A stretch of DNA of 64,000 bases, taken from an uncultured Pseudomonadales bacterium (GTDB taxonomy: Bacteria > Pseudomonadota > Gammaproteobacteria > Pseudomonadales > Pseudohongiellaceae). The notes under the pieces were generated by a model, which did no database searches, was not told where the DNA came from, and saw nothing but the letters and a program-made list of their open reading frames with translations. Shown here one piece after another: positions 24,791 to 32,633 of the stretch. The stretch lies in contig CASIAB010000007.1 of NCBI GenBank assembly GCA_949372635.1, positions 124,001-188,000 of the forward strand. Reading direction: 5' to 3'. Each line of letters begins with the position of its first letter. The stretch's first letter is position 1. A program made the translations under genes and the position numbers.

Positions 24791-26869
24791 CTATTCCTCC
24801 AAATAACGCGCTATACGAAAACCAACATCGTCGCGCACTTCTTCGCCAAAATCGCGAAAAGACAAACGCAGTTCAGTTACCGAGCCGTGCGCCCAGCTAG
24901 ACCCTCTAATCGTATGAAATTGGCCCTCACTCGGTCCTAGCGGATCGACCTCGACTCCACCTATAGCCCCTACTGCGCCGTAAAAGTCATGCACCCACTC
25001 AGCGACATTGCCCGACATATCATAAAGCTCGTATTGATTTACATCGAACGACGCGACAGGAGCGGTAGCGAGATAGCCATCGTCGTAATCGAACATTATT
25101 TGTCCGAGATAGGACTGAGCAGTTATGTCCGCAAAATTTCCCGAATTTCCTGCCGGTGGAATTGTGTCTCCCCAGGAATACTTAAGCTGACCCCCGCTGC
25201 CATCGGTTCTTGCTGCCCAGGCCCATTCCGCTTCGGTGGGAAGACGATAGCCGGCAGACTCTGCATTGAATCCAACGACGTTCTCGCCCGCTACCTCGTA
25301 GAAATGCGGCAATGATTCCTGGTCGCTCAACCAATTGCAGAACAGTGCTGCCTGCGCCCATGTAATGCGGACGACTGGTTGCGCCTCGTTGTCAAGCGTC
25401 AGACCCTCTAGAGTTCCAGAGCTGTGCTCTGCGTTAAACAATCTGAATTCAGCATTGGTAACTTCGCGATTACCCAGATAGAAAGGCCTTTCTAGTTTGA
25501 TGTCACGAAGATTCTCATTGGGCCTTCTGCCCGCTTCACGTCGCGAAGCACCCATGGTGAATGCCCCCGGATAAAACAGCTTAAGTGTCTGTCCTGCGGC
25601 CGTCACGATCACTGGTTTAATCTGCTCCAAGCGTGACTGCTCTAAAGACTTAAGGGAGACACTGATTATTTGTTCTAGCCCTGGACGGGAAGTGAATTCG
25701 GTAGAATAGGGAATAAATCCTGCCTTACGGATTTCGATCTGCTGACTTGCAGCCATCAACTCAATGGTTTGATTTGCAGCTCCCCTGAATTCGCCATCCA
25801 CATAAAGCTCAGCGTCGTCAGGTTGCGCGATGACTCTGACCGTCATCAATATAGGCTCCAAATCTATATTTAGCTCTCTTTCTTCGTTCGCCTGTGTCTG
25901 GATCGAGAGCGAGCTCGAGTTATAGCCGTTCTTGAAGAAGGTAAGTTCATGATTCTGGCCCGGAGGCAGTGCAACTTCTAACGGAGTGAGCCCCTTGAAT
26001 TCCCCTCCGATCGTTACGCTTGCAGCAGCAGGGTTCGACTGGATGAACAACAACCCGTCGGCAGGTTCTAGCTCAACCAACGGTACAGAAAAGTCCTCGC
26101 CAGCGAGCACATCGAATTCTTCTTGCCATGCTTTATGCCCTGCTAGTTTTAATACGAGGTCACGCTGGCCCTGAATAATTTCGGCGTTTATAGGAGTGCT
26201 GCCGATAAATTCGCCGTCCACCAATACATCCGCTCCACTTGGTGTGGTAGTCAAGCTTACAGTCGCCCACGCCGGCTCCAAGCTTGCCGAAAAGCTCTGC
26301 TCGACTGCTCTTCCCTCGATATCGATTGTCTCGCCAAAATCGAGATACCGGTCTTTTGAAATCGATAGCTGATGCACACCTGGTTCTACTTCTACATTCA
26401 CTAACGGTGTTTGCCCGATATCGACACCGTCTATTCTGATTCTCGCCTCCAAAATATTTGTACTGTCGAAGCTAATAATACCTGGGAGTTTGCGCATCAC
26501 GAACGAATGCGTCTGAGATTGTTCTCGGTTTACCAATAAACGAGTGACGGTATCGTGATAGCCCTCATTTTTCAGCGTAAGCTGATAGGAGCCTGTACGC
26601 ATTAGATAGCGTTGGCCCAGCTTGAAGCTAGTGCCAGTATCGATGCTCATTTGTGCGGTTATAGGGTCTACGTCTACGAACACAGATCGAGCAGTTAACA
26701 CAAACCATCCCGTCGACAGCGACACGAGCAGAAAGCTGGCTACTACTACATGCAGCCATTTAAATTTGTAGGAAAAACCTTGGCTCTCTTCACGATGCGG
26801 AGTGAAGTCTATAGGAATAATAGGGTCTGTTGCCCCATTTATATCCTTTGTTTCATCACTATTGCTCAT
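24791..26869 (-). CDS. Membrane-anchored PEGA-repeat protein with C-terminal SUMF1 domain
   Basis: 692 residues. One membrane helix (about 39-60) follows a 38-residue cytoplasmic segment. About five PEGA-type beta repeats occupy residues 65-410, visible as PSGADVLVDGEFIGSTPI, PAAASVTIGGEFKGLTPL and PDDAELYVDGEFRG. Residues about 425-690 are a SUMF1/formylglycine-generating-enzyme-like domain (FTMGASRREAGRRPNE, YRLPTEAEWAWAAR, YDMSGNVAEWVHDFY, DDVGFRIAR). The paired cysteines of active FGE are absent: the segment reads RGSSWAHGSVTELRLSFRD. So the domain is probably a binding or structural module. The gene is 3 bases after the TPR gene and 4 before the small exported protein. Confidence 0.88.
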   Translation of the reverse strand: MSNSDETKDINGATDPIIPIDFTPHREESQGFSYKFKWLHVVVASFLLVSLSTGWFVLTARSVFVDVDPITAQMSIDTGTSFKLGQRYLMRTGSYQLTLKNEGYHDTVTRLLVNREQSQTHSFVMRKLPGIISFDSTNILEARIRIDGVDIGQTPLVNVEVEPGVHQLSISKDRYLDFGETIDIEGRAVEQSFSASLEPAWATVSLTTTPSGADVLVDGEFIGSTPINAEIIQGQRDLVLKLAGHKAWQEEFDVLAGEDFSVPLVELEPADGLLFIQSNPAAASVTIGGEFKGLTPLEVALPPGQNHELTFFKNGYNSSSLSIQTQANEERELNIDLEPILMTVRVIAQPDDAELYVDGEFRGAANQTIELMAASQQIEIRKAGFIPYSTEFTSRPGLEQIISVSLKSLEQSRLEQIKPVIVTAAGQTLKLFYPGAFTMGASRREAGRRPNENLRDIKLERPFYLGNREVTNAEFRLFNAEHSSGTLEGLTLDNEAQPVVRITWAQAALFCNWLSDQESLPHFYEVAGENVVGFNAESAGYRLPTEAEWAWAARTDGSGGQLKYSWGDTIPPAGNSGNFADITAQSYLGQIMFDYDDGYLATAPVASFDVNQYELYDMSGNVAEWVHDFYGAVGAIGGVEVDPLGPSEGQFHTIRGSSWAHGSVTELRLSFRDFGEEVRDDVGFRIARYLEE

Positions 26870-26872
26870 CGT

Positions 26873-28408
26873 TTAGCGCCTGCTTGAAGAAGCGATGGGC
26901 TCATCGCACTGAACGCTGACAGTCTCGGGGGTGAGGCCAAAGCCTACAGTAAATTCTTCACGAACTTCTCTATAGCCGCTGCGTTTGCCTATAGCAACAT
27001 AACGCCCCGGCTTCAACGAGAGAGACGTTTGCTCAAACATCCCCATGTCCTGGATTCTTAGCAGTGTAACTTCAGTCTCATTGTCTGATCTAAAAGAGAT
27101 ATCTATTGGCACAAGCGAATATTCCAAGAAGGCTTCCAAGTCATCTAACTGTCCCTTGAGCCTGGGCCCTGGATTCTCAATGTCTCGACCAATGAAATAG
27201 GATATCCGCGTCTCTTCGAAAACTTCGTCCTCAGAAAATCTTTCTGGATTGTCTACGGCCTCCACTAACAATCTATCTAACCTAGCTCGTTTATCTGCGT
27301 AGTCACGACCGTTGATTGCAAAAAGTAGATTGCTATCGATAGCAAGAATATTGTCGTATTGTTCGACCGCATCTTGCCATTGCTCGTTCTGCTGCGCTGC
27401 TGTAACCAATCCACTTAATCGATTAATTTCCGTATTCGCAATCTCGTTCTCGGTTTGATTAATTGCGGCCTGTGCTTCATCCAGCTTGATACCAAGTCGG
27501 GAGGCTCTCTGAAATTGTGCCACTGCTTCTTCGGGTTCACCGGCTTGCAGCAACACATAACCACTCGACATGATTTGGGCAAATTCGTTTTCGGTAATGA
27601 GTAGAGAGACTGCAGCGATTTCCTCCGCGGCAACCTCGTTGTAGCTGTCCAAATTTAACACTTCACGGTAGTTCGCAAGAGCCTGCTGCAATTCGCCGTC
27701 CTCGACTAAATCGTCCGCCTCTTTCAACAGCGCACTTACATCGTCCAAGGTTAGCGCGCGTTGCTCGCCTATCTGCGCCAACTGGTTTCCCGGATCGAGC
27801 AGCAGCGCTAAAGTATATTTTGTAAGCGCCTCTGCTGAGTCCAGCTCGATCAGCGCCTGTTCTGCTTCAATAAGTGTCTGCTCTATAACCGAGGAAACTG
27901 AATCGATTAGACTACTTAAACCCACGCGGCCACTCTCATAGAAGTCGCGAGCCAATACAAAGTCCTGCGTCCGATAATACTCGTCGCCAATACCGGCCTG
28001 CTCCAAGGAGGCCAAATATTCTTGCTCACCCCAAACGACTACATCCAGAGCATCTAATTCAGTCTGATATTTCAATAACTCGGCAAGTACGTCCTGTGCT
28101 TCTTTGCGTTGCAAAGCGCGTTGCGCTTCTTCGAAGGGAGAGATTGCGCTTGTAGTATTAGCCACAGTTTCAGCAACGGAAATATCAACTGAATCGACTC
28201 GCCGCTCTAAAGGCAATTCGTATTCGGAAACAATAGAAGGAAGAACAAAGATGACTAATAGGGCGAGCAACAACAAGCCGCCCAAGCCAAACCAAATCCA
28301 CAGCGCAGGTTTTTCGGCTTGCACAGTAGCAGCCTGATTTAAAAATACTGAATTATCATTGTGATCAAAATTGTTACCGTCAATCTTGTCGACATCTTTA
28401 TCTGACAT
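26873..28408 (-). CDS. Membrane-anchored TPR protein with PEGA-like C-terminus
   Basis: 511 residues from the ATG at 28408; a TTG at 28438 is also in frame but has no ribosome-binding site. A cytoplasmic N-terminus of about 35 residues precedes one membrane helix (about 36-59). Helical repeat units with TPR spacing follow in the periplasm (for example EALTKYTLALLLDPGNQLA, ALANYREVLNLDSYNEVA, EEAVAQFQRASRLG, DAVEQYDNILAIDSN). The last about 90 residues (ISFRSDNETEVTLLRI, LSLKPGRYVAIGKRSGYREV) look like a PEGA-type beta domain. It precedes the PEGA/SUMF1 gene by 3 bases, so the products are probably partners. Confidence 0.8.
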   Translation of the reverse strand: MSDKDVDKIDGNNFDHNDNSVFLNQAATVQAEKPALWIWFGLGGLLLLALLVIFVLPSIVSEYELPLERRVDSVDISVAETVANTTSAISPFEEAQRALQRKEAQDVLAELLKYQTELDALDVVVWGEQEYLASLEQAGIGDEYYRTQDFVLARDFYESGRVGLSSLIDSVSSVIEQTLIEAEQALIELDSAEALTKYTLALLLDPGNQLAQIGEQRALTLDDVSALLKEADDLVEDGELQQALANYREVLNLDSYNEVAAEEIAAVSLLITENEFAQIMSSGYVLLQAGEPEEAVAQFQRASRLGIKLDEAQAAINQTENEIANTEINRLSGLVTAAQQNEQWQDAVEQYDNILAIDSNLLFAINGRDYADKRARLDRLLVEAVDNPERFSEDEVFEETRISYFIGRDIENPGPRLKGQLDDLEAFLEYSLVPIDISFRSDNETEVTLLRIQDMGMFEQTSLSLKPGRYVAIGKRSGYREVREEFTVGFGLTPETVSVQCDEPIASSSRR

Positions 28409-28453
28409 AGCGAATTCTGTTCGTGGGGAGGCCCACAATGATGAATGAACCGA

Positions 28454-29650
28454 TTAAATATCACCTACTTCTGACGCGTAGATATCTGCCAGAACATCTT
28501 TCCACTGAGCATACTGCTCTTCGACTGAACCGGTGAGTGTGATGGTACGATCATCCAGACTAAATACGCGTGGAGCAACTTCGTTTTCGAGGGACTCTCC
28601 CAATTCTTCCAGTGCGTCCGAATGTAATTTTGCTTCGGCTCGTTTATCGAAGCCGCTCTTAATCAAATACGCACCGGCGCCAACACCAATTGCGCCGCCG
28701 GTTTGTGTCGCATAATTTCCACCGCTAGTCGCCGCAGCCAAGCCGCCGAGAACCGCCGCCGCACCTGCCACGAACCGTCGATTAGCCGATGCTCTTAACT
28801 CTCTAAGCTCAATCGTTTCGTCATAGCTCAATGCTCGCCATGTGTCGTAGGGCAATCGCATCTGTCTAACATAGGTAGCATAGTAATCCTGAACGGTATC
28901 TATAAACATGAAATCCCGCTCTCTAATGTCTCGCACTCTTTGTAGGACTGGATCAGTTTCGGCTGGAAGTGCGGTTATCGCCAGATTGCCTTGGCGATCT
29001 GTCGTCAAATACGAATCAAATACTTCCGGTGAGAATCGGCGAGCAAACAGTAATTCGGAAATAGTCCGAACCTCTACGATCTGTTGGTTCGTTAAATTAC
29101 GTTTCCTATATTCCAATAAATCATTGGAGATCTTGTTGTAGATAACCTGAAATGGATCGGCTTGTTGTCGCTGCGAAGGCTCGTAGCTGAACTGGCTAAT
29201 CAACTCAGAGTAAACCTTCGTGTACCACTCACGACCACTCGAATCAGTCACCGCGATACGAATCTGCATGGCCTCCCCATCCGACTGCAAAATAGTGCCA
29301 TTTATAATAACGTCCATGGGGCTTTCGTTATTGGGCATTAAACGCACGATGCCCCAGTTCGCCGAACGCTGCAGTGTTTCCGCTAGTAAAAATGGTGCAT
29401 AGCGCGACTCAGCTACGCGGATTTCATGATTAGTAGTTTCTTCGTCACGCTTCTCAATCTCATCTATACCTGGATCGAACACCGAGACGCCAACATCGAG
29501 GAGTAAATCTTCAGGCACATTCTGACTGTCTTGAACGATAGATATGTAGCTGGTGGTCTTCACGGTATGTGTATTACAACCCGCCAGCGCGAGCACTAGT
29601 AGACCCATGCCCGCTATGTTCTTTGCCTGCTGCACTGTTAAAGCTATCAT
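28454..29650 (-). CDS. Putative lipoprotein with glycine-zipper segment
   Basis: 398 residues. The signal peptide ends in lipobox LAGC with Cys25. The mature part is mixed alpha/beta (DVGVSVFDPGIDEI, APFLLAETLQRSANWGIVRLMP, MDVIINGTILQSDGEAMQIRIAVTDSSGREW). Near residues 295-340 is a Gly/Ala-rich segment (FVAGAAAVLGGLAAATSGG ... GGAIGVGAGAYLI) of glycine-zipper type, which can insert in or associate with a membrane. Its ATG overlaps the stop of the Ser-rich lipoprotein gene by 4 bases (ATGA). The name of the family is unknown to me; an outer-membrane anchor for the system is plausible. Confidence 0.78.
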   Translation of the reverse strand: MIALTVQQAKNIAGMGLLVLALAGCNTHTVKTTSYISIVQDSQNVPEDLLLDVGVSVFDPGIDEIEKRDEETTNHEIRVAESRYAPFLLAETLQRSANWGIVRLMPNNESPMDVIINGTILQSDGEAMQIRIAVTDSSGREWYTKVYSELISQFSYEPSQRQQADPFQVIYNKISNDLLEYRKRNLTNQQIVEVRTISELLFARRFSPEVFDSYLTTDRQGNLAITALPAETDPVLQRVRDIRERDFMFIDTVQDYYATYVRQMRLPYDTWRALSYDETIELRELRASANRRFVAGAAAVLGGLAAATSGGNYATQTGGAIGVGAGAYLIKSGFDKRAEAKLHSDALEELGESLENEVAPRVFSLDDRTITLTGSVEEQYAQWKDVLADIYASEVGDI

Positions 29651-30768
29651 TGCTCTTCACCTAAACCTGTATAGTTTCTATATTCCTGCCAGAGGGCTTC
29701 ACGCAATTGCAGATCGGGTTCACTCATTGCCGCCTCGCGAAGCTGCCTCGCTACAACATCATCGTCACGACCACTGGGAATGTCTTCTGGTGCAGGAAAA
29801 GTTTCTTGTGGTGGCGAATTAGAAATCCCGGGCGGTAGTGAGGATGCCAATACTGCCGAAGCACCTGATTCAGGCAAGGTCTGTGGCTGCGAAGAACTGC
29901 TTCCACCGCCCGCAGAACCGCCTGCCGCAGATGACCCCGCCGCATTGCTCTCGGCCTGCGCCCGCTCTCTCTCACTAAGAATAAACCCGTCGAATGTCTC
30001 GTAGCCGCGGCGTAGCTGCTCATCCAATACCTCTGCGCGCTCTTGTGCCGTCATCGCCCCATTACCACTAGTTTGTGCTCCGCCATCTCCACTCCCCGAA
30101 CTATCCTGTCCGCTCGAATCTCTACGGCCAGAGCCAGATGTATTTCCCCCACTTAATGCGCCATCTGGCAACGTATCTAAACTATAATCTCCACTTGGAC
30201 GTCCTATTCCGCCTCCCGATGAGTCAGTAATCCCACCATCTAGATCGCCCGTAGATTCATCTCTGCCGCCGCCCGGCTGATTTCCCGCTCCTGGCAATCG
30301 AGCCTGAGAACCCGCTCCCTGGCCAGAACTGCCAGCTAATGTGCCTGCTGGCGTCGACCCTGCTGCGCTGCCCGTCGATTGACTACCCTGCTGCGCAGCC
30401 TGTGCTCCGGGCCTTGATCCATCTCTACTTTCCTGCCCAGATTGCTGATCCGCGCTACTTGAGTTTGCCGACGGCTGACCCCCCGCAGCACTGCTCTGAC
30501 TAGATTGTTGCCCACTCTGACTGGAAGGAGCGCCTGGCGTGCCCTGGCTCTGGCTAGAACTTGAAGAACTGCTAGAGCTAGGGCTCGACGGCGCCGAACT
30601 GCTTGAGCTTGAAGAGGGCGAGGGCATGGATGGTGAACTGGTCGAACTCGAGCTGCTAGTCTGACATGCCACTAAACTAAGACTCAGCGCTCCTAGAGCA
30701 ATAAGTCGTGATAGAGGTAAGGACAAATGCGGCTTACCCTTGTAGTTCCTCAGTTGCATGGATTCCAT
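29647..30768 (-). CDS. Serine-rich low-complexity lipoprotein
   Basis: 373 residues. Lipobox LVAC with Cys35 follows a hydrophobic signal; M4 is an alternative start. After the Cys, about 190 residues are almost only Ser, Gly, Gln, Pro, Ala and Asp, starting with long Ser runs and changing to Gly/Ser/Asp-rich sequence. Two short helical parts follow (TAQERAEVLDEQLRRGYETFDGF and, at the end, VARQLREAAMSEPDLQLREALWQEYRNYTG). The first part could be a flexible tether across the periplasm and the helices a docking site. It is the first gene of the tightly spaced part of the block, after a 234-base gap. Confidence 0.78.
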   Translation of the reverse strand: MESMQLRNYKGKPHLSLPLSRLIALGALSLSLVACQTSSSSSTSSPSMPSPSSSSSSSAPSSPSSSSSSSSSQSQGTPGAPSSQSGQQSSQSSAAGGQPSANSSSADQQSGQESRDGSRPGAQAAQQGSQSTGSAAGSTPAGTLAGSSGQGAGSQARLPGAGNQPGGGRDESTGDLDGGITDSSGGGIGRPSGDYSLDTLPDGALSGGNTSGSGRRDSSGQDSSGSGDGGAQTSGNGAMTAQERAEVLDEQLRRGYETFDGFILSERERAQAESNAAGSSAAGGSAGGGSSSSQPQTLPESGASAVLASSLPPGISNSPPQETFPAPEDIPSGRDDDVVARQLREAAMSEPDLQLREALWQEYRNYTGLGEEQ

Positions 30769-30879
30769 ACTTTATATTCCTGTTCTCGAATTCCAGCATT
30801 TGGCCGTTTTTCGAAATTTAATGCCTTTTAACTGCCTTTCATGGAATTTAAACTGTTTATCTAGCTAGATATAAAATTC

Positions 30880-30907
30880 ATAATACCGACAAAATAATTA
30901 TTATTAA
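30880..30907 (-). promoter_or_regulatory. Possible promoter of the Ser-rich lipoprotein gene
   Basis: On the minus strand TTAATA, a 16-base spacer and TATTAT, within a strongly AT-rich stretch, about 110 bases upstream of the start at 30768. It would drive the 12-gene block. The -35 box is poor. Confidence 0.35.
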
Positions 30908-31002
30908 TAGTCTTAAGCTCCTTAACCAAAGCTTAACAATTACGCCGCAAGCCCTCTATTTCTGCCGATTATTGGCTCGATGCTACCTGTTCGCTTAATA
31001 AA

Positions 31003-32385
31003 TTAGTACCAATACCGGTACCTAAAGTGGTTCTCAAAAGAACGTGCCGGCTCGCCATCAACGAGCACCGGCCGAAACCGCATTGAGCGAACTGATCTCC
31101 GCAATTTACCCAGCTGCATCTGATTGTCCTGAGTTTCCTCAGAGATACTTACTACCTTCCTAGCTAAGCCGTCTGCCGTTACATCAAAAGTCAGGTCGGC
31201 ATAATCAAAACTCAATGCTTCGGTGCCGTCCTCGTTAGTATAAAGCGCATCAGGCGTCTCAATGGATGACCCAAATGCTGGAAGTGGAGTTACCTTGCCA
31301 AATAATTGCGATGTTAACTCTTCACTGTCCTCCAACTCCTGGAGCATATCCCAAGCGAGCTTATAGTTTTTCAAGGCGCCCTGACGCTGGCCGAACATGA
31401 GATACCAATCGGCTAAGTAAGTAATCGCTTCGGCTAAACCGTAACTATCGTAGCCTTGCTCTTGATAGAACATTGCTATTTCTATCAGCGCGCGCTCGCC
31501 GGTTTGAAAACCTGGAGGCTGCACTTGGCGCTGTCCATTAAGTTTCTCTGCAAGCATCTGCTGCATACTTCTATATTCGGGGTTGCCAATCTCCGCCATC
31601 AAATCAGGGTTTTTGGCTACCAAATAGGCCGAAGTTGCGATATTCCTCTGATAATTTATAAAGCGCTTGTCGGCCTTACCAAAATGCAAGCTCACCATCC
31701 GTGCCGCGGCGTTAAACATTATCTGAGACTGTCGCAGCTTGATTCCCAATAAGTCTCCGTAACCGATTTTGAAAGCCTGAATATTCCAAGTTGCTAGACG
31801 GTCTAACACAGGTATTAGACGCGGATCATTCAAGCCATAAGCTTTCTGCTGCACATGAAAGAGATAATTATTGTAGGTATCAGCCTCTTCCCAATTGCCC
31901 AGCGCCATATGGCTGGATATTAATTGTTCCACTACCGGGATTTGCTCAAGGGTATAGAGGCCGGAATTGATTCTATTTACATGGATGGCTCTATCTAGCG
32001 TCTCAATTGCGCCGCCATGATCGCCCTGCTGTTGCTGCAGGCGTCCCAGGGAGGCAAGTTCCTCTACGAGATCAAAATCCCAGGCGCCTCCATCCAGCTC
32101 AATATCCGCCACTGTGTTGCTGTATAGCCGAATACTATCCAAGCGCTGACCGAAGGCCGGGTCCGACTCTGGATCGACGACCAGTGCCTTTAGGGGCATT
32201 ACTGGATTCACTCCGTCCTCAAGGTAGGCCGGCGGATCGATATAAAGAAGTGGCAATCGCGAGCGATCGCTCGCTGCAGGCTCTCCTGCTTCCTGCGCAT
32301 GCACCAATGATCCAGCTAGGGCGGCGATTAAGCTAGGAGCCAAGCCAGATAAAAAGTATATATGATGAAGAAAGCGTCGTCTCAT
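31003..32385 (-). CDS. Exported TPR protein with TonB-like C-terminal domain
   Basis: 460 residues. The signal peptide is RRRFLHHIY... with cleavage likely after VHA at residue 30. The middle has TPR-like helices (LASLGRLQQQQGDHGGAIETLDRAI, LISSHMALGNWEEADTYNNYLF, EAITYLADWYLMFGQRQGALKNYKLAW). The last about 80 residues (YADLTFDVTADGLARKVVSI ... LRRSVRSMRFRPVLVDGEPARSFENHFRYRY) have the strand pattern of TonB C-terminal domains, but there is no membrane anchor, so it is not a normal TonB. It lies 234 bases upstream of the lipoprotein gene on the same strand and may be a separate transcript. Confidence 0.8.
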   Translation of the reverse strand: MRRRFLHHIYFLSGLAPSLIAALAGSLVHAQEAGEPAASDRSRLPLLYIDPPAYLEDGVNPVMPLKALVVDPESDPAFGQRLDSIRLYSNTVADIELDGGAWDFDLVEELASLGRLQQQQGDHGGAIETLDRAIHVNRINSGLYTLEQIPVVEQLISSHMALGNWEEADTYNNYLFHVQQKAYGLNDPRLIPVLDRLATWNIQAFKIGYGDLLGIKLRQSQIMFNAAARMVSLHFGKADKRFINYQRNIATSAYLVAKNPDLMAEIGNPEYRSMQQMLAEKLNGQRQVQPPGFQTGERALIEIAMFYQEQGYDSYGLAEAITYLADWYLMFGQRQGALKNYKLAWDMLQELEDSEELTSQLFGKVTPLPAFGSSIETPDALYTNEDGTEALSFDYADLTFDVTADGLARKVVSISEETQDNQMQLGKLRRSVRSMRFRPVLVDGEPARSFENHFRYRYWY

Positions 32386-32510
32386 GGTAATGCCGGTCTT
32401 GCCTTTTTGCTATTTATAGCCGGTGCGTTCGCCGGTGGTTTGGGAGAAATACGCAGAAGCGATCCTGCGAGCTATTCAGTTATATCACCTGACAATTTGA
32501 CCTGTAAATG

Positions 32511-32533
32511 ACTGCCCTCCAATAACGGGCAGT
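32511..32533. terminator. Hairpin after the hydantoinase gene
   Basis: A 7-bp stem (ACTGCCC / GGGCAGT) with a 9-base loop lies about 100 bases past the hyuA stop on the minus strand. There is no T-run, so termination is uncertain. Confidence 0.3.
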
Positions 32534-32633
32534 ATATGCATCTATACGCCTTCTGAGAACAAATCAGTTCATCTCTCAATACTAAGAATGCTCCCAACGC
32601 AACTGAGCTATGGCCGCTGCGGCTGTTGTGCCT

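Noticed and set aside
24791..26869. Sulfatase-maturing enzyme
   Set aside because: The SUMF1 domain lacks the active-site cysteines and no sulfatase is nearby.
30541..30640. A simple DNA repeat or CRISPR-like array in the Ser-rich gene
   Set aside because: The repetition reflects serine codons in a real reading frame; units are not constant in length or spacing.
17334..32385. Zorya-type anti-phage system
   Set aside because: There is a MotA-like gene, but no ZorB (OmpA-like), ZorC or helicase ZorD, and the block is full of exported lipoproteins.
31003..32385. A classical TonB energy transducer
   Set aside because: It has a cleavable signal peptide and TPR-like helices, no membrane anchor and no proline-rich spacer.
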